The notes under the pieces: model-generated
Seen by the model: only the letters and a program-made list of their open reading frames with translations
Told to the model about the DNA's origin: nothing
Databases searched by the model: none
NCBI GenBank assembly: GCA_039881045.1
Contig: JAYWVB010000009.1
Span: 982,397-1,046,396, forward strand
Source of the DNA: Chaetomium olivaceum
Taxonomy: Eukaryota > Ascomycota > Sordariomycetes > Sordariales > Chaetomiaceae
Direction: 5' to 3'
DNA length: 64,000 bases
Shown here: positions 35,277 through 46,335 of the stretch, piece after piece
How the letters are laid out: each line of letters opens with the position of its first letter
How positions within the stretch are numbered: position 1 is the first letter of the stretch
Program-made: the position numbers and the translations under genes

Positions 35277-36920
35277 ATGTCTGACCTCCCAACGACCATG
35301 AAGGCCGTGGTTTTCCACGGCCCCAAGCACATCGCCGTCGAAGAGCGTCCTGTTCCCAAGCGTGAGCCGTCTCGCATGTCTTCCTACGTCCCAAGACAAC
35401 GCTAACCCAGGCCGCAGTGCAAGACCCCAAAGACATCATCGTCAAGGTCCAGTCCACAGCGCTATGCGGCTCGTAAGCCCGGCCCCCTGAATGTACCTGC
35501 CATCCACCATCCACCAGAGCCATACCTAACATGACAAACCGCCCACAAGGGAACTGCACGTTTACCGCGGCCACCAGCCTTCCCCGACAGGCTTCATCAT
35601 GGGCCACGAGTTCGTCGGCACCGTCGTCCAGGCCGGCAGCGAAGTCCAGTCCGTCTCCGTCGGCGACAAGGTCGTCACGCCCTTCACCGTGTCCTGGTGA
35701 GTTGAGCTCTCCCCAAACCCCCCAGCCAGTCAGCCGGCCATATTTACCCTACCACCCCCCTTCCCTTCCCTTCCTTTCCCCCCTTACCAGCATCCCCCCA
35801 AGCCCCAACCTAAACCTAAGACCAACCCCCCCTAACCCAATCACGTCACCACCACCAACAGCAAAACCTGCTTCTACTGCGCGCACAACGCCTCCTCGCG
35901 CTGCGCCCACTCCCGCCTCTTCGGCTCGCCGCAGCTCGACGGCGGCCAGGCCGAGTACGTGCGCGTGCCGCACGCCGACGGCACCGTGGTGGTGGCGCGC
36001 CCGAGATGGCCGGCGGCGGCAGCGGCGGCAGCACCAGTGACGGCGGCGATGGCACCGGCAAGGCCAAGGACGACCGCGCGCTGATCCTCATGGCGGACAT
36101 CTTCCCGACGGGCTTCTTCGGCGCGCGCAACGCGTTCGACATGCTGCGCGGGCAGGACCTGGACGCGGGCGAGGGCGACCGTGGTGGTCATCGGGTGTGG
36201 CCCCGGTGGGGCTGTGCGCGATCGTGTCGGCGCTGGAGTATGGGCCGCGCAAGGTGTTTGCGGTGGATAGTGTGCCGGCGAGGCTGGAGGTGGCGAGGGC
36301 CCTGGGGGCGGAGCCGTTGAATTTTGCGGGGGAGGGTGGGAAGGAGGCGATGGTGAAGAGGGTGCTGGAGGTGACGGGGGGGAGGGGCGCGGATGCGGTC
36401 ATTGAGGTGGTGGGGTTGAGCCCGGCGTTGAGGACCGCGTTTGATCTGATTAGGCCGTTTGGGGTCATTAGTAGTATCGGGGTGCATAACGCGGAGGTGA
36501 GGTTGTTGTTGTGTGGTTTGTGGAGTGGGAGTGGTCTTGCTGATGGGTTGTTTAGATTCCTTGGGACGGCAACGAGGCGTATAAGTAGGTTTTCCTCGCC
36601 TTGTTTTGGGGGTTGTACATGTGCTGACTGGCAACAGCAAAAACCTCAAAATCCAGATGGGCCGCTGCCCGGTCCGGTCCATTTTCCCCGAGGCGCTGCC
36701 GGTGTTGGTGAAGAACCAGGCCAAGTTCAGGTAGGTAAATCCAAGGTTTGAGCGAAAGCTGTGTGCTGACTGTGGCAGCTTTATGTTTGACAAGATCATG
36801 CCGCTCTCGGAGGCGGTTGAAGGTTACGACTTATTTGATCAGATGAAGGTGCAGAAGGTCATCTTCAAGCGCGTGAGTAGAGTAGTCGTGTTGAGCGGGG
36901 CGGGAATGAGTCCTCAGTAG
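35277..36920 (+). CDS. zinc-dependent medium-chain alcohol dehydrogenase (GroES-like)
   Basis: NAD(P)-dependent alcohol/formaldehyde dehydrogenase-like protein. It starts MSDLPTTMKAVVFHGPKHI. Catalytic-zinc motifs TALCGSELHVYRG and IMGHEFVG are present. The structural-zinc cysteines are SCKTCFYCAHNASSRC, and the Rossmann nucleotide-binding segment is VIGCGPVGLCAIVSA. Exons begin 35277-35361, 35418-35472, 35550-35696 and 35862 onward. Later introns follow VGVHNAE-type and NEAYN sequence (about 36496-36558 and 36583-36637) and at about 36731-36778. Frame offsets occur near 36000 (C run) and in the 36180-36210 segment (CCCC/GGGG). A Gly/Ser-rich insert lies after TVVVARPEM. The last codons are uncertain: after VQKVIFKR either the frame runs to TAG at 36918 or another intron exists. 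Substrate cannot be deduced; glutathione-independent formaldehyde dehydrogenase-like is the nearest type. Confidence 0.78.
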
Positions 36921-37013
36921 CCCATAGACTAGTAATTCCAAACAGAGAGTTCTTTCGGCATGTTCAGAATGGTGTGCGTGGTAGCTCAGTTCTGCCTCGG
37001 CTTAACGAGGCCG

Positions 37014-37466
37014 TCAAAAATCCAGTAGTACGTAACCGTCGAGTCGTCTTGGACGGTCGCGAGCAAGATCCGCTTCCCACGCTTCGGACCCCCCCCAAAG
37101 CCTCCATTGCTCCTCCTCGCCATCTTCGTCGGCTGTCTCTAGATCTCCTCCGCCCGGCGGGATAGCCTCGATAGCGTCAAACACAGCGGCGAACTGAGCA
37201 GGCGACCACTTCTCAGACAGGTGTAGTGGCAGAACCCATTCAACCTCGGGCTCCTGAGGGATGCTCTCTCCACGCTCCTTCTCGGCCTTGATGATGTCGA
37301 TCTGCTCATCCGGATGCACATAAAGGCGCTTTGGGGGGAGGCCGTAAATAAGTGACCTGGGGAGGGTGTCCCGGGTGTGCTGTTGTACCCCTGTCCAGTC
37401 GTGCTGGTATTCCAAGTTGTTTAACACCACTTTCGTGAGTGCTTCGATATGGTTTGAAGACGCCAT
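37014..37466 (-). CDS. sen15: tRNA-splicing endonuclease subunit Sen15
   Basis: 150-residue single-exon protein starting MASSNHIEALTKVVLNNLEY. It has the Sen15 domain signature: EYQHDWT, LPRSLIYGLPPKRLYVHP, and EWVLPLHLSEKWSPAQFAAV. Sen15 is the small non-catalytic partner of Sen34 in the nuclear intron-excising tRNA endonuclease. An acidic insert (ETADEDGEEEQW) precedes the C-terminus. The gene converges with the alcohol dehydrogenase, with about 90 bases between the stops. An upstream in-frame extension exists but the Met at 37466 fits the family start. Confidence 0.82.
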   Translation of the reverse strand: MASSNHIEALTKVVLNNLEYQHDWTGVQQHTRDTLPRSLIYGLPPKRLYVHPDEQIDIIKAEKERGESIPQEPEVEWVLPLHLSEKWSPAQFAAVFDAIEAIPPGGGDLETADEDGEEEQWRLWGGSEAWEADLARDRPRRLDGYVLLDF

Positions 37467-37898
37467 TCTAAGTATGAAACCTGCTGATGGGTGCGTGGTT
37501 GGCGAGGAGTTGGCAGTTGTTGAGTTTTGACCGAATTTGCGGATCGAGTGGTATTGTAATGTGTAACACGTACGGTAACAAGATACTGTGTTTGTCTCGT
37601 TTCGCTGTTTCACGTGACCGCTGTATTTCACTTACACGATTTCGGGTACCACCGACCAAACATCCTGCCACTGCTGGAAGGTCGACCGTCTTCCTCCCCT
37701 TTCTCCCACATACCTAAGGTACACAACATAACATACGTCACGAAGGGCTTATTCAAGGTGCGTGCTATAAAAGCCTCTCTGTTTATGTAGTTCGATTACG
37801 GATCTCAGGTATCTATATATTTCTAATCGAAGAATATGTTGATGACCGATCTGACATGAATACCTACGTACAATCCAAGTCGAACTCACAAGGGCTAG
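37467..37898. other. intergenic
   Basis: Promoter side of sen15 and 3' flank of the pseudokinase gene, both minus strand. No further signal was recognised. Confidence 0.4.
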
Positions 37899-39517
37899 TT
37901 ACTTTAATAATTCCGCGTCCGTCGCACTAGCTATTTCGAGCGCGTCCAGGACCTTGTTGAGATCAGAGAATATATCCTGCGAGAACGCCTCGGATATTTG
38001 GTATTTGTTGTCGCCATCGTGGAACCGGCTGCCACCGTACATGGGGACGGGGTCGAGACAGGTGAGGCAACGACACACGAGGTTGGAGAGTCGGTCTCCT
38101 GCGTGGAGAGCCACACTCGTTTCGGCGATCTCGATGATGGTTTCCTTGGTTTTGTTGGCGTCCTGCGTAAACAATACGGCTAGGTCGACGTCTCCTTCCG
38201 GGGGAATCTCAACATCCACGTCGAACTTCTTATCGCAAAAACGCATTCTGATACGCCTCGGACAGCCTCGAACCACCCGCCTCGTCGAAGGACACGAGTG
38301 GGTCCCAAGATAGGAGTTCCAGCATGCACACACCAAGACTATATAAGTCATGGCCGATGTTGTATTGCTCGACCTCGTTGACCTGGTGCCGTTCTGGATG
38401 TTGGTAAATGATCCCGGTGGGGGGGCCGACTCGCCTATAAACTTGGTGGCTTGAGACGTTGTGCGAGCTGTTTTGCCATCCCGAGAGGAACAGGTCAACA
38501 ACGTTGGAAGACCCAGCTCGACCAGCCTTGTCTACCTCGCCCCTCCAGTCCTGGGGAATGACGAGCTCGCCCCTCTGCTTCTTCCACGTCTTGGGCACAG
38601 CCAGGAGCAGGTTACCTGGCCGGATGTGCTTATGCACCACATTGATCCGTGGCTTGTGTGCGTGCAAAACCGCGAGGGCAAGTTGATAGCACAAACGCAC
38701 ACGAAGAGTGAGAGACGGGGCCGTCACCGCGGCTTCATATACGTCGTCTAGGGTGCAGAGTTCACGGGTAGGGTCCGGGTGGTCGAAGACAAGTTGCATT
38801 ATCTTGGAGGCCTTGTTCTTTTCGTATCCCCTGAGTCTCGGTATATGCCAGTGCGGCAAGGCTCCGGAGAGCGCCGCAGACAGGACTCAGCATGTCGCGA
38901 TCGTTCTCGGCCCAGGTGTCCTCGCTACTGGTCACCGCCTCCAAGAGCACCTTGGCGACGCCACTTCCATTGCCCCCAAAAGCCGTGTAAGAGACACGAG
39001 CGACCGAGATGCCGTCCCCGATCGAGATAACGTCAGGCGGGTCCCCGACAACTTTCATCTCACCGGGCTGGATCAGGAGGTAGAAGTCGCCCCTGGTAGC
39101 CGCATCAGCTCTGATGACGGCCTGGTCAAAATCCCGGAAGCTGGTTCGGTAGTTCTCCACTATCTTTGCGAGCTTTCTGTTTGCCTGTGGACGGAAGTAC
39201 TTGAAGGGGACCCCTCTTTTCTGGTTCTTGACGACATTCTCGATCGCCGGTGGGATGCTATGGAGCAGTTCATGGACGCGCTGGAATTGGATCTCGAGGT
39301 CTTTCCTCCTCTCCGCAGGGGCGCTGAGGTCGCGGACCACCTTCTGCGCAATCTCGACATCGGTCTGGAGAGCCACCCGTTTGCTTGTGACGCCGAACTC
39401 GGAGAGGTCTGCTGCCAGAGCCTCAGCGACCTCTTGTTCTTCGATTCTCTCCTCGATTTTGTTCCAAATTTCGATGATTATCTCCGCAGCGTTCGCCGCC
39501 GTCAATATATCGGCCAT
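37899..39517 (-). CDS. HeLo-like / pseudokinase protein (fungal cell-death type)
   Basis: About 540 residues. The N-terminal helical bundle (MADILTAANAAEIIIEIWNK, then EFGVTSKRVALQTD) resembles the HeLo/HeLo-like domains found in HET-S and in MLKL-like effectors. A protein-kinase fold follows. The lobe boundary is near HWHIPRLRGYEKN, the HRD-type loop is VVHKHIRPGNLLL (about 38640-38602), where the catalytic Asp is replaced, and HDLYSLGVCMLELLSW is the alpha-F region. Loss of the HRD Asp and no clear DFG indicate a pseudokinase. Known relatives trigger regulated cell death in allorecognition; here that is inference. The frame breaks near 38870 and near 38240 (T/A run); domain order continues across both. 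Ser/Thr kinase with unusual loop is the less likely alternative. Confidence 0.72.
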
Positions 39518-40221
39518 GGCGGGGGCGTTTGTTTGTAGCTGAACAGGAAGGATAGCGGGCTGTTACTCAAGGCGGAAGATAGCCGTGGAGCGGCATGCTC
39601 AACTACTATAAACAAGACAAGGCAATCGGGATGCAGCGAGATGGCGAATGTCGAGCGGGCGCCAATCAATTCAACCGAGAAGGCCAAAAAGAGCGTCCCA
39701 CCACGGCTGCCCACCAGTCTGCCTAACCCCTAACCAGTTTCAACAGACATATCTACGCCAACCATATATCTCGCCTCGCGTCAGAGACACAGCATTGGGT
39801 GATTCGGTATCATGGCGAGCCTTTCGCAGATGACGGATTGGGATAAATGACTTTTGGCCGGTAGATGACGTCGTGTCTAAGTCCCAGGCTCAAGATCTAA
39901 TACCGAAAAAAAAGGGGAGAGAACAAAACAAAACGGATTGTAAAAATGTATTGAGTAGTAGGCATTTCGCCCAGTTCTCCTCTTCTGCCTTGCTTTTCTT
40001 GAAGTTTGCCTGAAATGTGTGAAGAGTGTAAATTACGGTACTGAACAACCTTGCATTACGAAAGGTTCTTGAAATCATGGCCCAGTCACGCTGGGCAGCC
40101 TCATGCATCGCGGGGCATTTAACGATCGGTCCTCAACCTCAACTTCAACCAACATCAACATCGAGGCTATCAACTTACACATAACAACCTAAACCACTTC
40201 ACAGCCCACCAACGCCACAAA
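39518..40221. other. divergent intergenic region
   Basis: Lies between the pseudokinase gene (-) and dim1 (+). No ORF with protein character. It should contain both promoters. Confidence 0.4.
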
Positions 40222-40810
40222 ATGGGTTCCGTGTTACTGCCGCATCTGCCCTCTGGCTGGCACGTGGACCAGGCCATCGTCTCAGGTTAGTGTCAACTCA
40301 CCGATCCAAATCATTTCTCGCCCACTGCTCACAACCCGAAACCAAAGACCGACTCTTCAGCGACTAACTTCTGGCAAACACAGAGGAAGAACGAGTCGTC
40401 GTCATTCGCTTCGGGCGCGATCACGACCCGGTAAGGATCTCCCAGCCCACTCTCCAGCGTAACCCCCCCCAACTAACCTCGTTCAATAGGACTGCATGCG
40501 CCAGGACGAGGCGCTGTTCAAGATCGCGGAGCGCGTCAAGAACTTCGCCGTCATCTACCTGTGCGACATCGACCAGGTGCCCGACTTCAACGCCATGTAC
40601 GAGCTGTACGACCCGTGCTCCATCATGTTCTTCTTCCGCAATAAACACATCATGTGCGATTTCGGCACGGGCAACAATAACAAGTTAAATTGGGTGCTCG
40701 AGGACAAACAGGAGCTGATAGACATCGTCGAGACGGTGTACCGCGGCGCCAAGAAGGGTCGCGGTCTGGTGGTGAGCCCGAAGGATTACAGCACAAGGCA
40801 CAAGTATTAG
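40222..40810 (+). CDS. dim1: U5 snRNP component Dim1/Dib1 (TXNL4A)
   Basis: Thioredoxin-fold protein of the U4/U6.U5 tri-snRNP that keeps the precatalytic spliceosome inactive. Exons 40222-40285, 40384-40430 and 40490-40810 give an intact 143-residue protein, close to the family's fixed length. It reads MGSVLLPHLPSGWHVDQAI, EEERVVVIRFGRDHDP and DCMRQDEALFKIAERVKNFA, then MFFFRNKHIMCDFGTGNNNK and ends STRHKY. All introns have standard borders. No frame defects. Orthology is clear. Confidence 0.96.
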
Positions 40811-41929
40811 TGGTATTATTGATGGGAAGGGTTTGGGGGTCGAATTGTGGTTGTTCAGAGGAGGAGTTCCTGCGGGATCACGACACATGGGGACCATCGT
40901 GGAACATCGAGCGACGCGGAAGCGTAGTTGTGTCTCCTGCCGGGTGTCAGACGGCTCCGGAGTACTCTGCAGGCGAGGAAGGATCTTAGTAGCTGCGGTG
41001 AGAACGAGGCGGACTTGCATATCGTGCCGGTTCAACAAAACGGGAGCCGGCACCGGAGACGGAGGCGGAGAAGGAGGAAGCGACCGATATTCTAAATGAT
41101 ACGATATCCATACCTCGAAAACTCTTGCGAAAACTGACATGGAACTTGGCTCCGGAGCACCGTGTCCGCGTATTTGCGATCGATTTGACTTGGTCGTTTA
41201 ACTCGTACTCATCATCGTACTTTGATCGGCGGTGGTCCAGAGCGCCCAGAGCGCCCAGATTGCCCAGCGCCAGAGCCTTAATGCGCTAGTCCTGAGTGGG
41301 GTAAAACGAACCGCTGCCCCTGTCGGCCCTCCCTTCACTGGATTCCTTGCGCCGTCTCTTTGCCACGCAAGCAGGCCACTTGCTGCGGCATCGACCGAGA
41401 GCTTGCTTTGGATCGGGACGAAAAGTGTGTCGTCACTTGCTGTGCCCTGCGCCTCTCGACCCGCGTGGTCGTCGCAGACGGCCCTGTTGGTCCCACGCTC
41501 CAACTTAATTATTTGTTTCTGCCTCCCGCTTCCGAATTCAAGGTATCACGACCAGTTTCATTGCACGTCCAACGTCATCGCACTTAATCTCTGCTTCCCG
41601 GCCGATAAAATTCAATTGGCCCCAACCAACTTCATCCGACGATTATTTCCTCGCCAAGTTTCCGTGGAGCACCCTCCCCTGACCCAAATCGAACTTTAAT
41701 CGCATCCTCGTCTCCATAAAGTCTGCCGATTCCGCTTGACAGAATAACGTACCTGGCCCCTTCGTGCTGTACAGTTCCTAGCAATTCAACACTCACACCA
41801 CCAGAAAGGTTGATCCATACTCATTCTTAAACGAGCAACACAACCTCCTCGAGTTGTCCTGGACATACGCAATTTGACGGGCGAGCACTCTCACCCATAC
41901 CGTCGCCCTAGGCGACTACAACAGACGGG
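40811..41929. other. intergenic
   Basis: 3' flank of dim1 and promoter/leader of the DUF2434 gene. A short direct repeat of GAGCGCCCA is seen at about 41239-41260. No gene was recognised. Confidence 0.4.
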
Positions 41930-42907
41930 ATGCCGTCGTCTGCAGACCATGGCGAGAACCATCCGCTGAACGAGCCACGGACGTCGGATCTGGGAGCGAC
42001 CCCCGTCGTATCCTCCGAAGAGGCCACCCTCGCCAGGCCAGAGCTGACGGAGCCGTTCGAGAATGGCTACCACTTCCCGCCCAAATACCCGTTCAAAGAA
42101 GCCACCCAGCACGGGCTCAAGGCGTTCTGGGGCTTCTTCACCACACCCCATGGGCTTCTTCTGGACCATCTACGGCCTCAACGTGGTCGCGTGGGGCGGC
42201 ATGATCTTCCTGCTGCTCTGCAACGCCTCGCCGGCCATGTGCTACCCCTCGTGCGACGACATCGACTCCCCGCGCGGAAATGGATCGAGTGGGACGCCCA
42301 GATCCTCACCGGCCTCTTCTGCGTCACCGCCTTCGGCCTCGCCCCCTGGCGCTTCCGCGACCTGTACTATCTCCTCCAGTACCGCTTCGGGAAGCCCGAG
42401 GGCCTCCGCCGCCTGGCCGGCATCCACAGCAGCTGGCTACGCCTCCGCGGCTCGCAGGACTTGCCCGTGGATATCGGGCCCGACAACATCACGCCCGACG
42501 TGCCCCCGAGCTGCGTGCCCATCCCGCAGACGAAGATGGCCCGCGCGCCATTGACCGGCACGCGGGCGCCGGCGACCAAGATGTGGAAGGTGGAGTTTGT
42601 GATCTGGTCCATGGTGTTGAACACGTTCGCGCAGTGCGGCCTCTGCGGCATCATGTGGGGTATGAACAGGTACGACCGGCCGAGCTGGGCCACCGGGTTC
42701 CTGGTGGGTATTGGCATGGTTATCGCCATGGTCGGTGGCTATGTCCAGTTTCGGGAAGGGCAGACGGTCAAGAGCATTGAGGGCGTGCCGCTCACCGAGC
42801 GGGATCTCGAGAGGTTGGCGCGCGACAAGGAGCTGGGCATTCCGCACTACAATAACCTCAAGGACAAGAAGCCGAAGGAGAAGAACAAGGGGGACCCTGA
42901 GAAGTAG
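41930..42907 (+). CDS. DUF2434-type fungal membrane protein
   Basis: Multi-pass membrane protein of unknown function specific to fungi. The N-terminus is soluble (MPSSADHGENHPLNEPRTSD). Conserved sequence follows: YHFPPKYPFKEATQHGLKA, then hydrophobic segments FFWTIYGLNVVAWGGMIFLL, QILTGLFCVTAFGLAPWRFR, FVIWSMVLNTFAQCGLCGIM and GFLVGIGMVIAMVGGYVQFR. The basic tail ends KDKKPKEKNKGDPEK. The first membrane segment is read in a shifted frame: one extra base near 42147 (CCCC before ATGGGC) and a compensating loss near 42280 (CCGCGCGG). The total open frame therefore stays apparently intact while about 45 residues are wrong. Confidence 0.75.
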   Translation: MPSSADHGENHPLNEPRTSDLGATPVVSSEEATLARPELTEPFENGYHFPPKYPFKEATQHGLKAFWGFFTTPHGLLLDHLRPQRGRVGRHDLPAALQRLAGHVLPLVRRHRLPARKWIEWDAQILTGLFCVTAFGLAPWRFRDLYYLLQYRFGKPEGLRRLAGIHSSWLRLRGSQDLPVDIGPDNITPDVPPSCVPIPQTKMARAPLTGTRAPATKMWKVEFVIWSMVLNTFAQCGLCGIMWGMNRYDRPSWATGFLVGIGMVIAMVGGYVQFREGQTVKSIEGVPLTERDLERLARDKELGIPHYNNLKDKKPKEKNKGDPEK

Positions 42908-43782
42908 GGTTTTTGGGGGGTAGTTGGAAGAAAAGGAGTTGGTTTTATCTGCTGATTTATTTGCAACACACGATACCCGTTTTGATGGATGGCGTTGGAA
43001 GAAGCGAGCATACACGGCAGAGGCTACTGGTGATAATGGTTAGCATTGAGTTTATCGTTAGATTAATCATGATTACATGGCATTGTTTTGATCGCGGTAT
43101 GAATCCATTTGTCATCCTCAATATCCTTGGTGTTGCTCACCTCCATCTGCAAGTTGACGATCTCGATGCCCAGCTGCATGTTGCCTGTCACGACCTGTCC
43201 ATCGAGGTTCTCGTTGGGTGCGGAGCTGCAAGGCCACCGAAGTCCGGGGTCCAGACCCACCAGATGGATGCTCTTTGTTGGCCACAGCGCATGGGGCAGC
43301 TTGGGCAGCCTGTCAAGTGCGGCCACTCCGCCTTTCTTCCAACCAGCGGCAGCCTATCAGTCAGCAGGGCGACGGGCTGTGTGGCTCCAGGGTTCCACCA
43401 CCGGGCAGCGTCATGCGGTCTCGTTATCTGAGGCGCCCAGCCCACCCAGCCTTTCCATTCCATCCGCAAAGCCCGAAACGGAGGCATCACCTGCCTCGGG
43501 TTCCCGTCATTCCCTTCACGCCTTCAAGAAAGGGACGCCCTGTCCCTCTATTCAACACCAGATTGAGGCATTCGGCGACCGGACAAAGTTTGATACTTGT
43601 TCGTCCCGACGCCTAACAAGCTCCCGTCTGGTTCAATCCCCCGCCGACCCGGTGTCTTTATCCAGGCACCTCGACTCCGACCCCTCCCTTCCGCTCCTTC
43701 GTTCAACAGCTCGCCCTCCGTATCCCATTTTCTAGGTTTTCTGTTGGTATTGAGCTGTCGCTCTCTGCGAAGCAACGCAACA
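42908..43782. other. intergenic
   Basis: 3' flank of the DUF2434 gene and promoter of the transporter gene, with one weak antisense ORF candidate (43063-43326). The C/T-rich stretch at 43640-43740 is probably the 5' leader of the transporter gene. Confidence 0.35.
43063..43326 (-). CDS. weak hypothetical ORF
   Basis: 87 codons ending with a protein-like stretch (GIEIVNLQMEVSNTKDIEDD) in the gap between two plus-strand genes. No family is recognised, and the first half is compositionally doubtful. It could be a last exon of a small antisense gene or chance. Confidence 0.15.
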   Translation of the reverse strand: MAALDRLPKLPHALWPTKSIHLVGLDPGLRWPCSSAPNENLDGQVVTGNMQLGIEIVNLQMEVSNTKDIEDDKWIHTAIKTMPCNHD

Positions 43783-45266
43783 ATGGCGACCACAATCATC
43801 CCCGCGCGGGCCATCATCCCCTTCCTGGTGGCCATGATGCTATTCACGGGCGTCTGCAACACGCTCCGTGACCAAGTATCAGTATGTCTCGTCTCCAGCC
43901 CCCCTCTCCGATCTCTCCGCGCATCTTTCCCACTCGATCTCTTCACAACCGTTTACTAACCCTACCGCCCCCGTCACCAGGACAACCTCTGCGTGCGCGA
44001 CTGCGACAACCCGGACCCCAAAAAAGCGCCGCCACTTCGAGCACCCGTGATCCAGACCCTGCAGATGTTCGTCGGCGAAGCCGGCTGCTGGCTGGTCGTC
44101 GGCCTCATCTCGCTGTACCGCCGCTACCTCAAGCCCACCACCGGCAGCACCTCCTCGGCCGCCTACCAGCCCATCGCCACCGTCGACAACGACGACACCA
44201 ACGGCCGGCCGCGCGACGCAGACGACGACGACAACGCCAGCATCCGCTCCACCACCCCGCTCAACCCCGGCGCCAACGATAGGAGTCTCAGCGACTGCGG
44301 CGCGCCCAAGCCGCACGACTGCCCCTCGGTGCTGCGCGGCTGGCGCGTGACCCTGCTGGCGCTCCCCGCCATCTGCGACATCCTGGGCACGACGCTGATG
44401 AACGCGGCTTGTTGCTGGTGGCGGCGTCCATCTACCAGATGACGCGCGCGCGCTGGTGCTCTTTGTGGGCGTCTTCAGCGTGGTCTTCCTGCGCCGCCAC
44501 CTGCACCTGTTCCAGTGGCTGTCGCTGGTGGGCGTGATGCTGGGCGTGGGCATCGTCGGGCTGGCCGGGGCGATCCAGCCGGATAAGAACATGCGGATGT
44601 CGGGCTGGAGCGGAGGAGGTGAATGCCGATGCCGTGCGCGTGATTGTTGGCGTGTTGATGATCGCGCGCGCAGATCTTTACGCGACGCAGTTTGTGCTGG
44701 AGGAGTGGATCCTCGAGCGGTCGGCGATCGAGCCCCTTCGTGTTGTCGGCTGGGAGGGTGTGTTTGGGTTCTCTGTGACGCTGCTGGTATGGTGGTGCTG
44801 CACGCCGCAGTAGGAGGACCGAGGCCGGGCAGTACGGGCCGTTTGATATGGTGGAGGGGTGGCGGCAGTTCTGGAGAACAAGGGCGTGTTTGTTTCCAGT
44901 GTGCTGATCATGATCAGCATCGGTGAGTTTTTTCTTTTTTTTTCTTTTCATCATATCTACCCTCCAGAGTACCGTTTACTAACGACCCCTCTCACTCCCC
45001 AGCGGCTTCAACTTCTTCGGCCTGTCGGTCACGCGCAGCGTCAGCGCCACGGCGCGCTCCACCATCGACACGTGCCGCACCCTCTTCATCTGGATGGTCT
45101 CGCTCGGCCTCGGCTGGGAGACGTTCAAGTGGCTGCAGGTGCTCGGCTTCGTCCTGCTCGTCTACTTCACCTTCCTCTTCAACGGCGTCGTCCAGCCCCC
45201 CTTCGCCTTCCTCCGCGTCCAAGAGGTCGAGGACTGCTGCCGGAGGAGCCCATCGAGCATCACTAG
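43783..45266 (+). CDS. SLC35F6-like (DMT superfamily) transporter
   Basis: Drug/metabolite-type membrane transporter resembling the SLC35F6 (C2orf18) family of endomembrane proteins. Start MATTIIPARAIIPFLVAMML. An intron of about 100 bases begins near 43882, and exon 2 starts at 43981 (DNLCVRDCDNPDP). An acidic cytosolic loop follows (NDDTNGRPRDADDDDN). Then come the helices LALPAICDILGTTLMN, FVGVFSVVFLRRHLHLFQWL, GVMLGVGIVGLAGAIQPDKN and, after an intron at about 44933-45002, FNFFGLSVTRSVSATARST and TLFIWMVSLGLGWETFKW. The C-terminus is probably LLPEEPIEHH with TAG at 45264. The frame is offset repeatedly (near 43870, 44405, 44450, 44610, 44810, both splice junctions, and 45236), so no single frame shows the gene. 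Confidence 0.72.
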
Positions 45267-46225
45267 AGGCAGTTGGGGTTGTGTGTAGCCGGGAGTTGTT
45301 TTATATGTGGGGTTGCCTCGCTGCCTCGCTGCCGCGGTCTGCCTGCCAGTTGGGGAACGAGTTCTAGGAGCTGATGGTTAGATATCACATCGGCGGCGTT
45401 TGGATCGTATCGTGGCAAGGAAGTGGGTACATGGTATGGCGCATGGTACATACACGGTATCATCAACATCATCGGACAGGCGCAGACATAGGACAGGACA
45501 TGCATATTTCATTTCATTCAATTTGGCACAGCTAGAAGAACATCTCAAATACATACCTAGCGGAGTATGGGCGTCAGGATTTGCTCACTACACAAAAACA
45601 CCGAACCAAATCATACCGCAATCACTGATTGTAGTGAGCGTAGCATATTAACAAGTCTCGTTTGAGGCTGTTTGCTCGGTGAGCCTGAGGTTACCTATCT
45701 ACTACCCAAGATGGGCGATGTGTGTTTTCGCGGTTTCGTGACGATACCGCGCTGTTGGACTCTGGATATCCTAGGCTGGTTGTCATCTGCCGTCCCTCGT
45801 TCTGATAATGATGGAAATAAAGACCCAAGACGCCAAACCCCACCCCCGAACCCCGTTCCCTAACTGCAGTGATGCGCCGGTGTCTCCGTCCGTCAGAGTG
45901 TAGTGTGTAAAGAAGGAAAGGAAGCCAAAGCAAAGGAAAAAGTAGACTCCAACCAGCCATCCAACCAGCCTTGAGTGTATGCGTTTGCCGCGCCGTCGAG
46001 ATCTTCCCATCTCCCATCACTCCATCGGCATCAACCCCCCTCGGGCAACCCCCCCTCCAACGCCTCGCGCACCCCCCCACACCGCCCTCTCCCTCTCGCC
46101 CAGCAGCCCCAGCCCCGCGCTCTGTCTCCCTCCCCCCCCGCAACTGCGCCCTCTCCTCCCTCTCCCCCTCCTCAGCAGCAGCAACAGCAGCAACGGCAGC
46201 AGCAGCAGGAGCAGCAGCAGTAGGA

Positions 46226-46258
<33 letters not shown>

Positions 46259-46335
46259 GCAGGCCCCACGGCCTCCACCACCACGCCGGCCAGGCCGGCC
46301 ACGTCCGCAGCCACATGGGCATCTGCCGGCCCCTC
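45267..46335. other. convergent intergenic region
   Basis: Between the transporter stop (+) and the Yippee stop (-). It holds the CAG/GCA microsatellite at 46173-46258. No gene was recognised; long frames over the repeat are low-complexity artefacts. Confidence 0.4.
46173..46258. repeat. CAG/GCA trinucleotide repeat
   Basis: Imperfect (CAG)n with occasional CAA, GGA and TAG interruptions, the longest pure part at about 46228-46256. It lies 80-160 bases past the Yippee stop, so probably in that gene's 3' UTR (as CTG repeats in sense). Confidence 0.85.
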
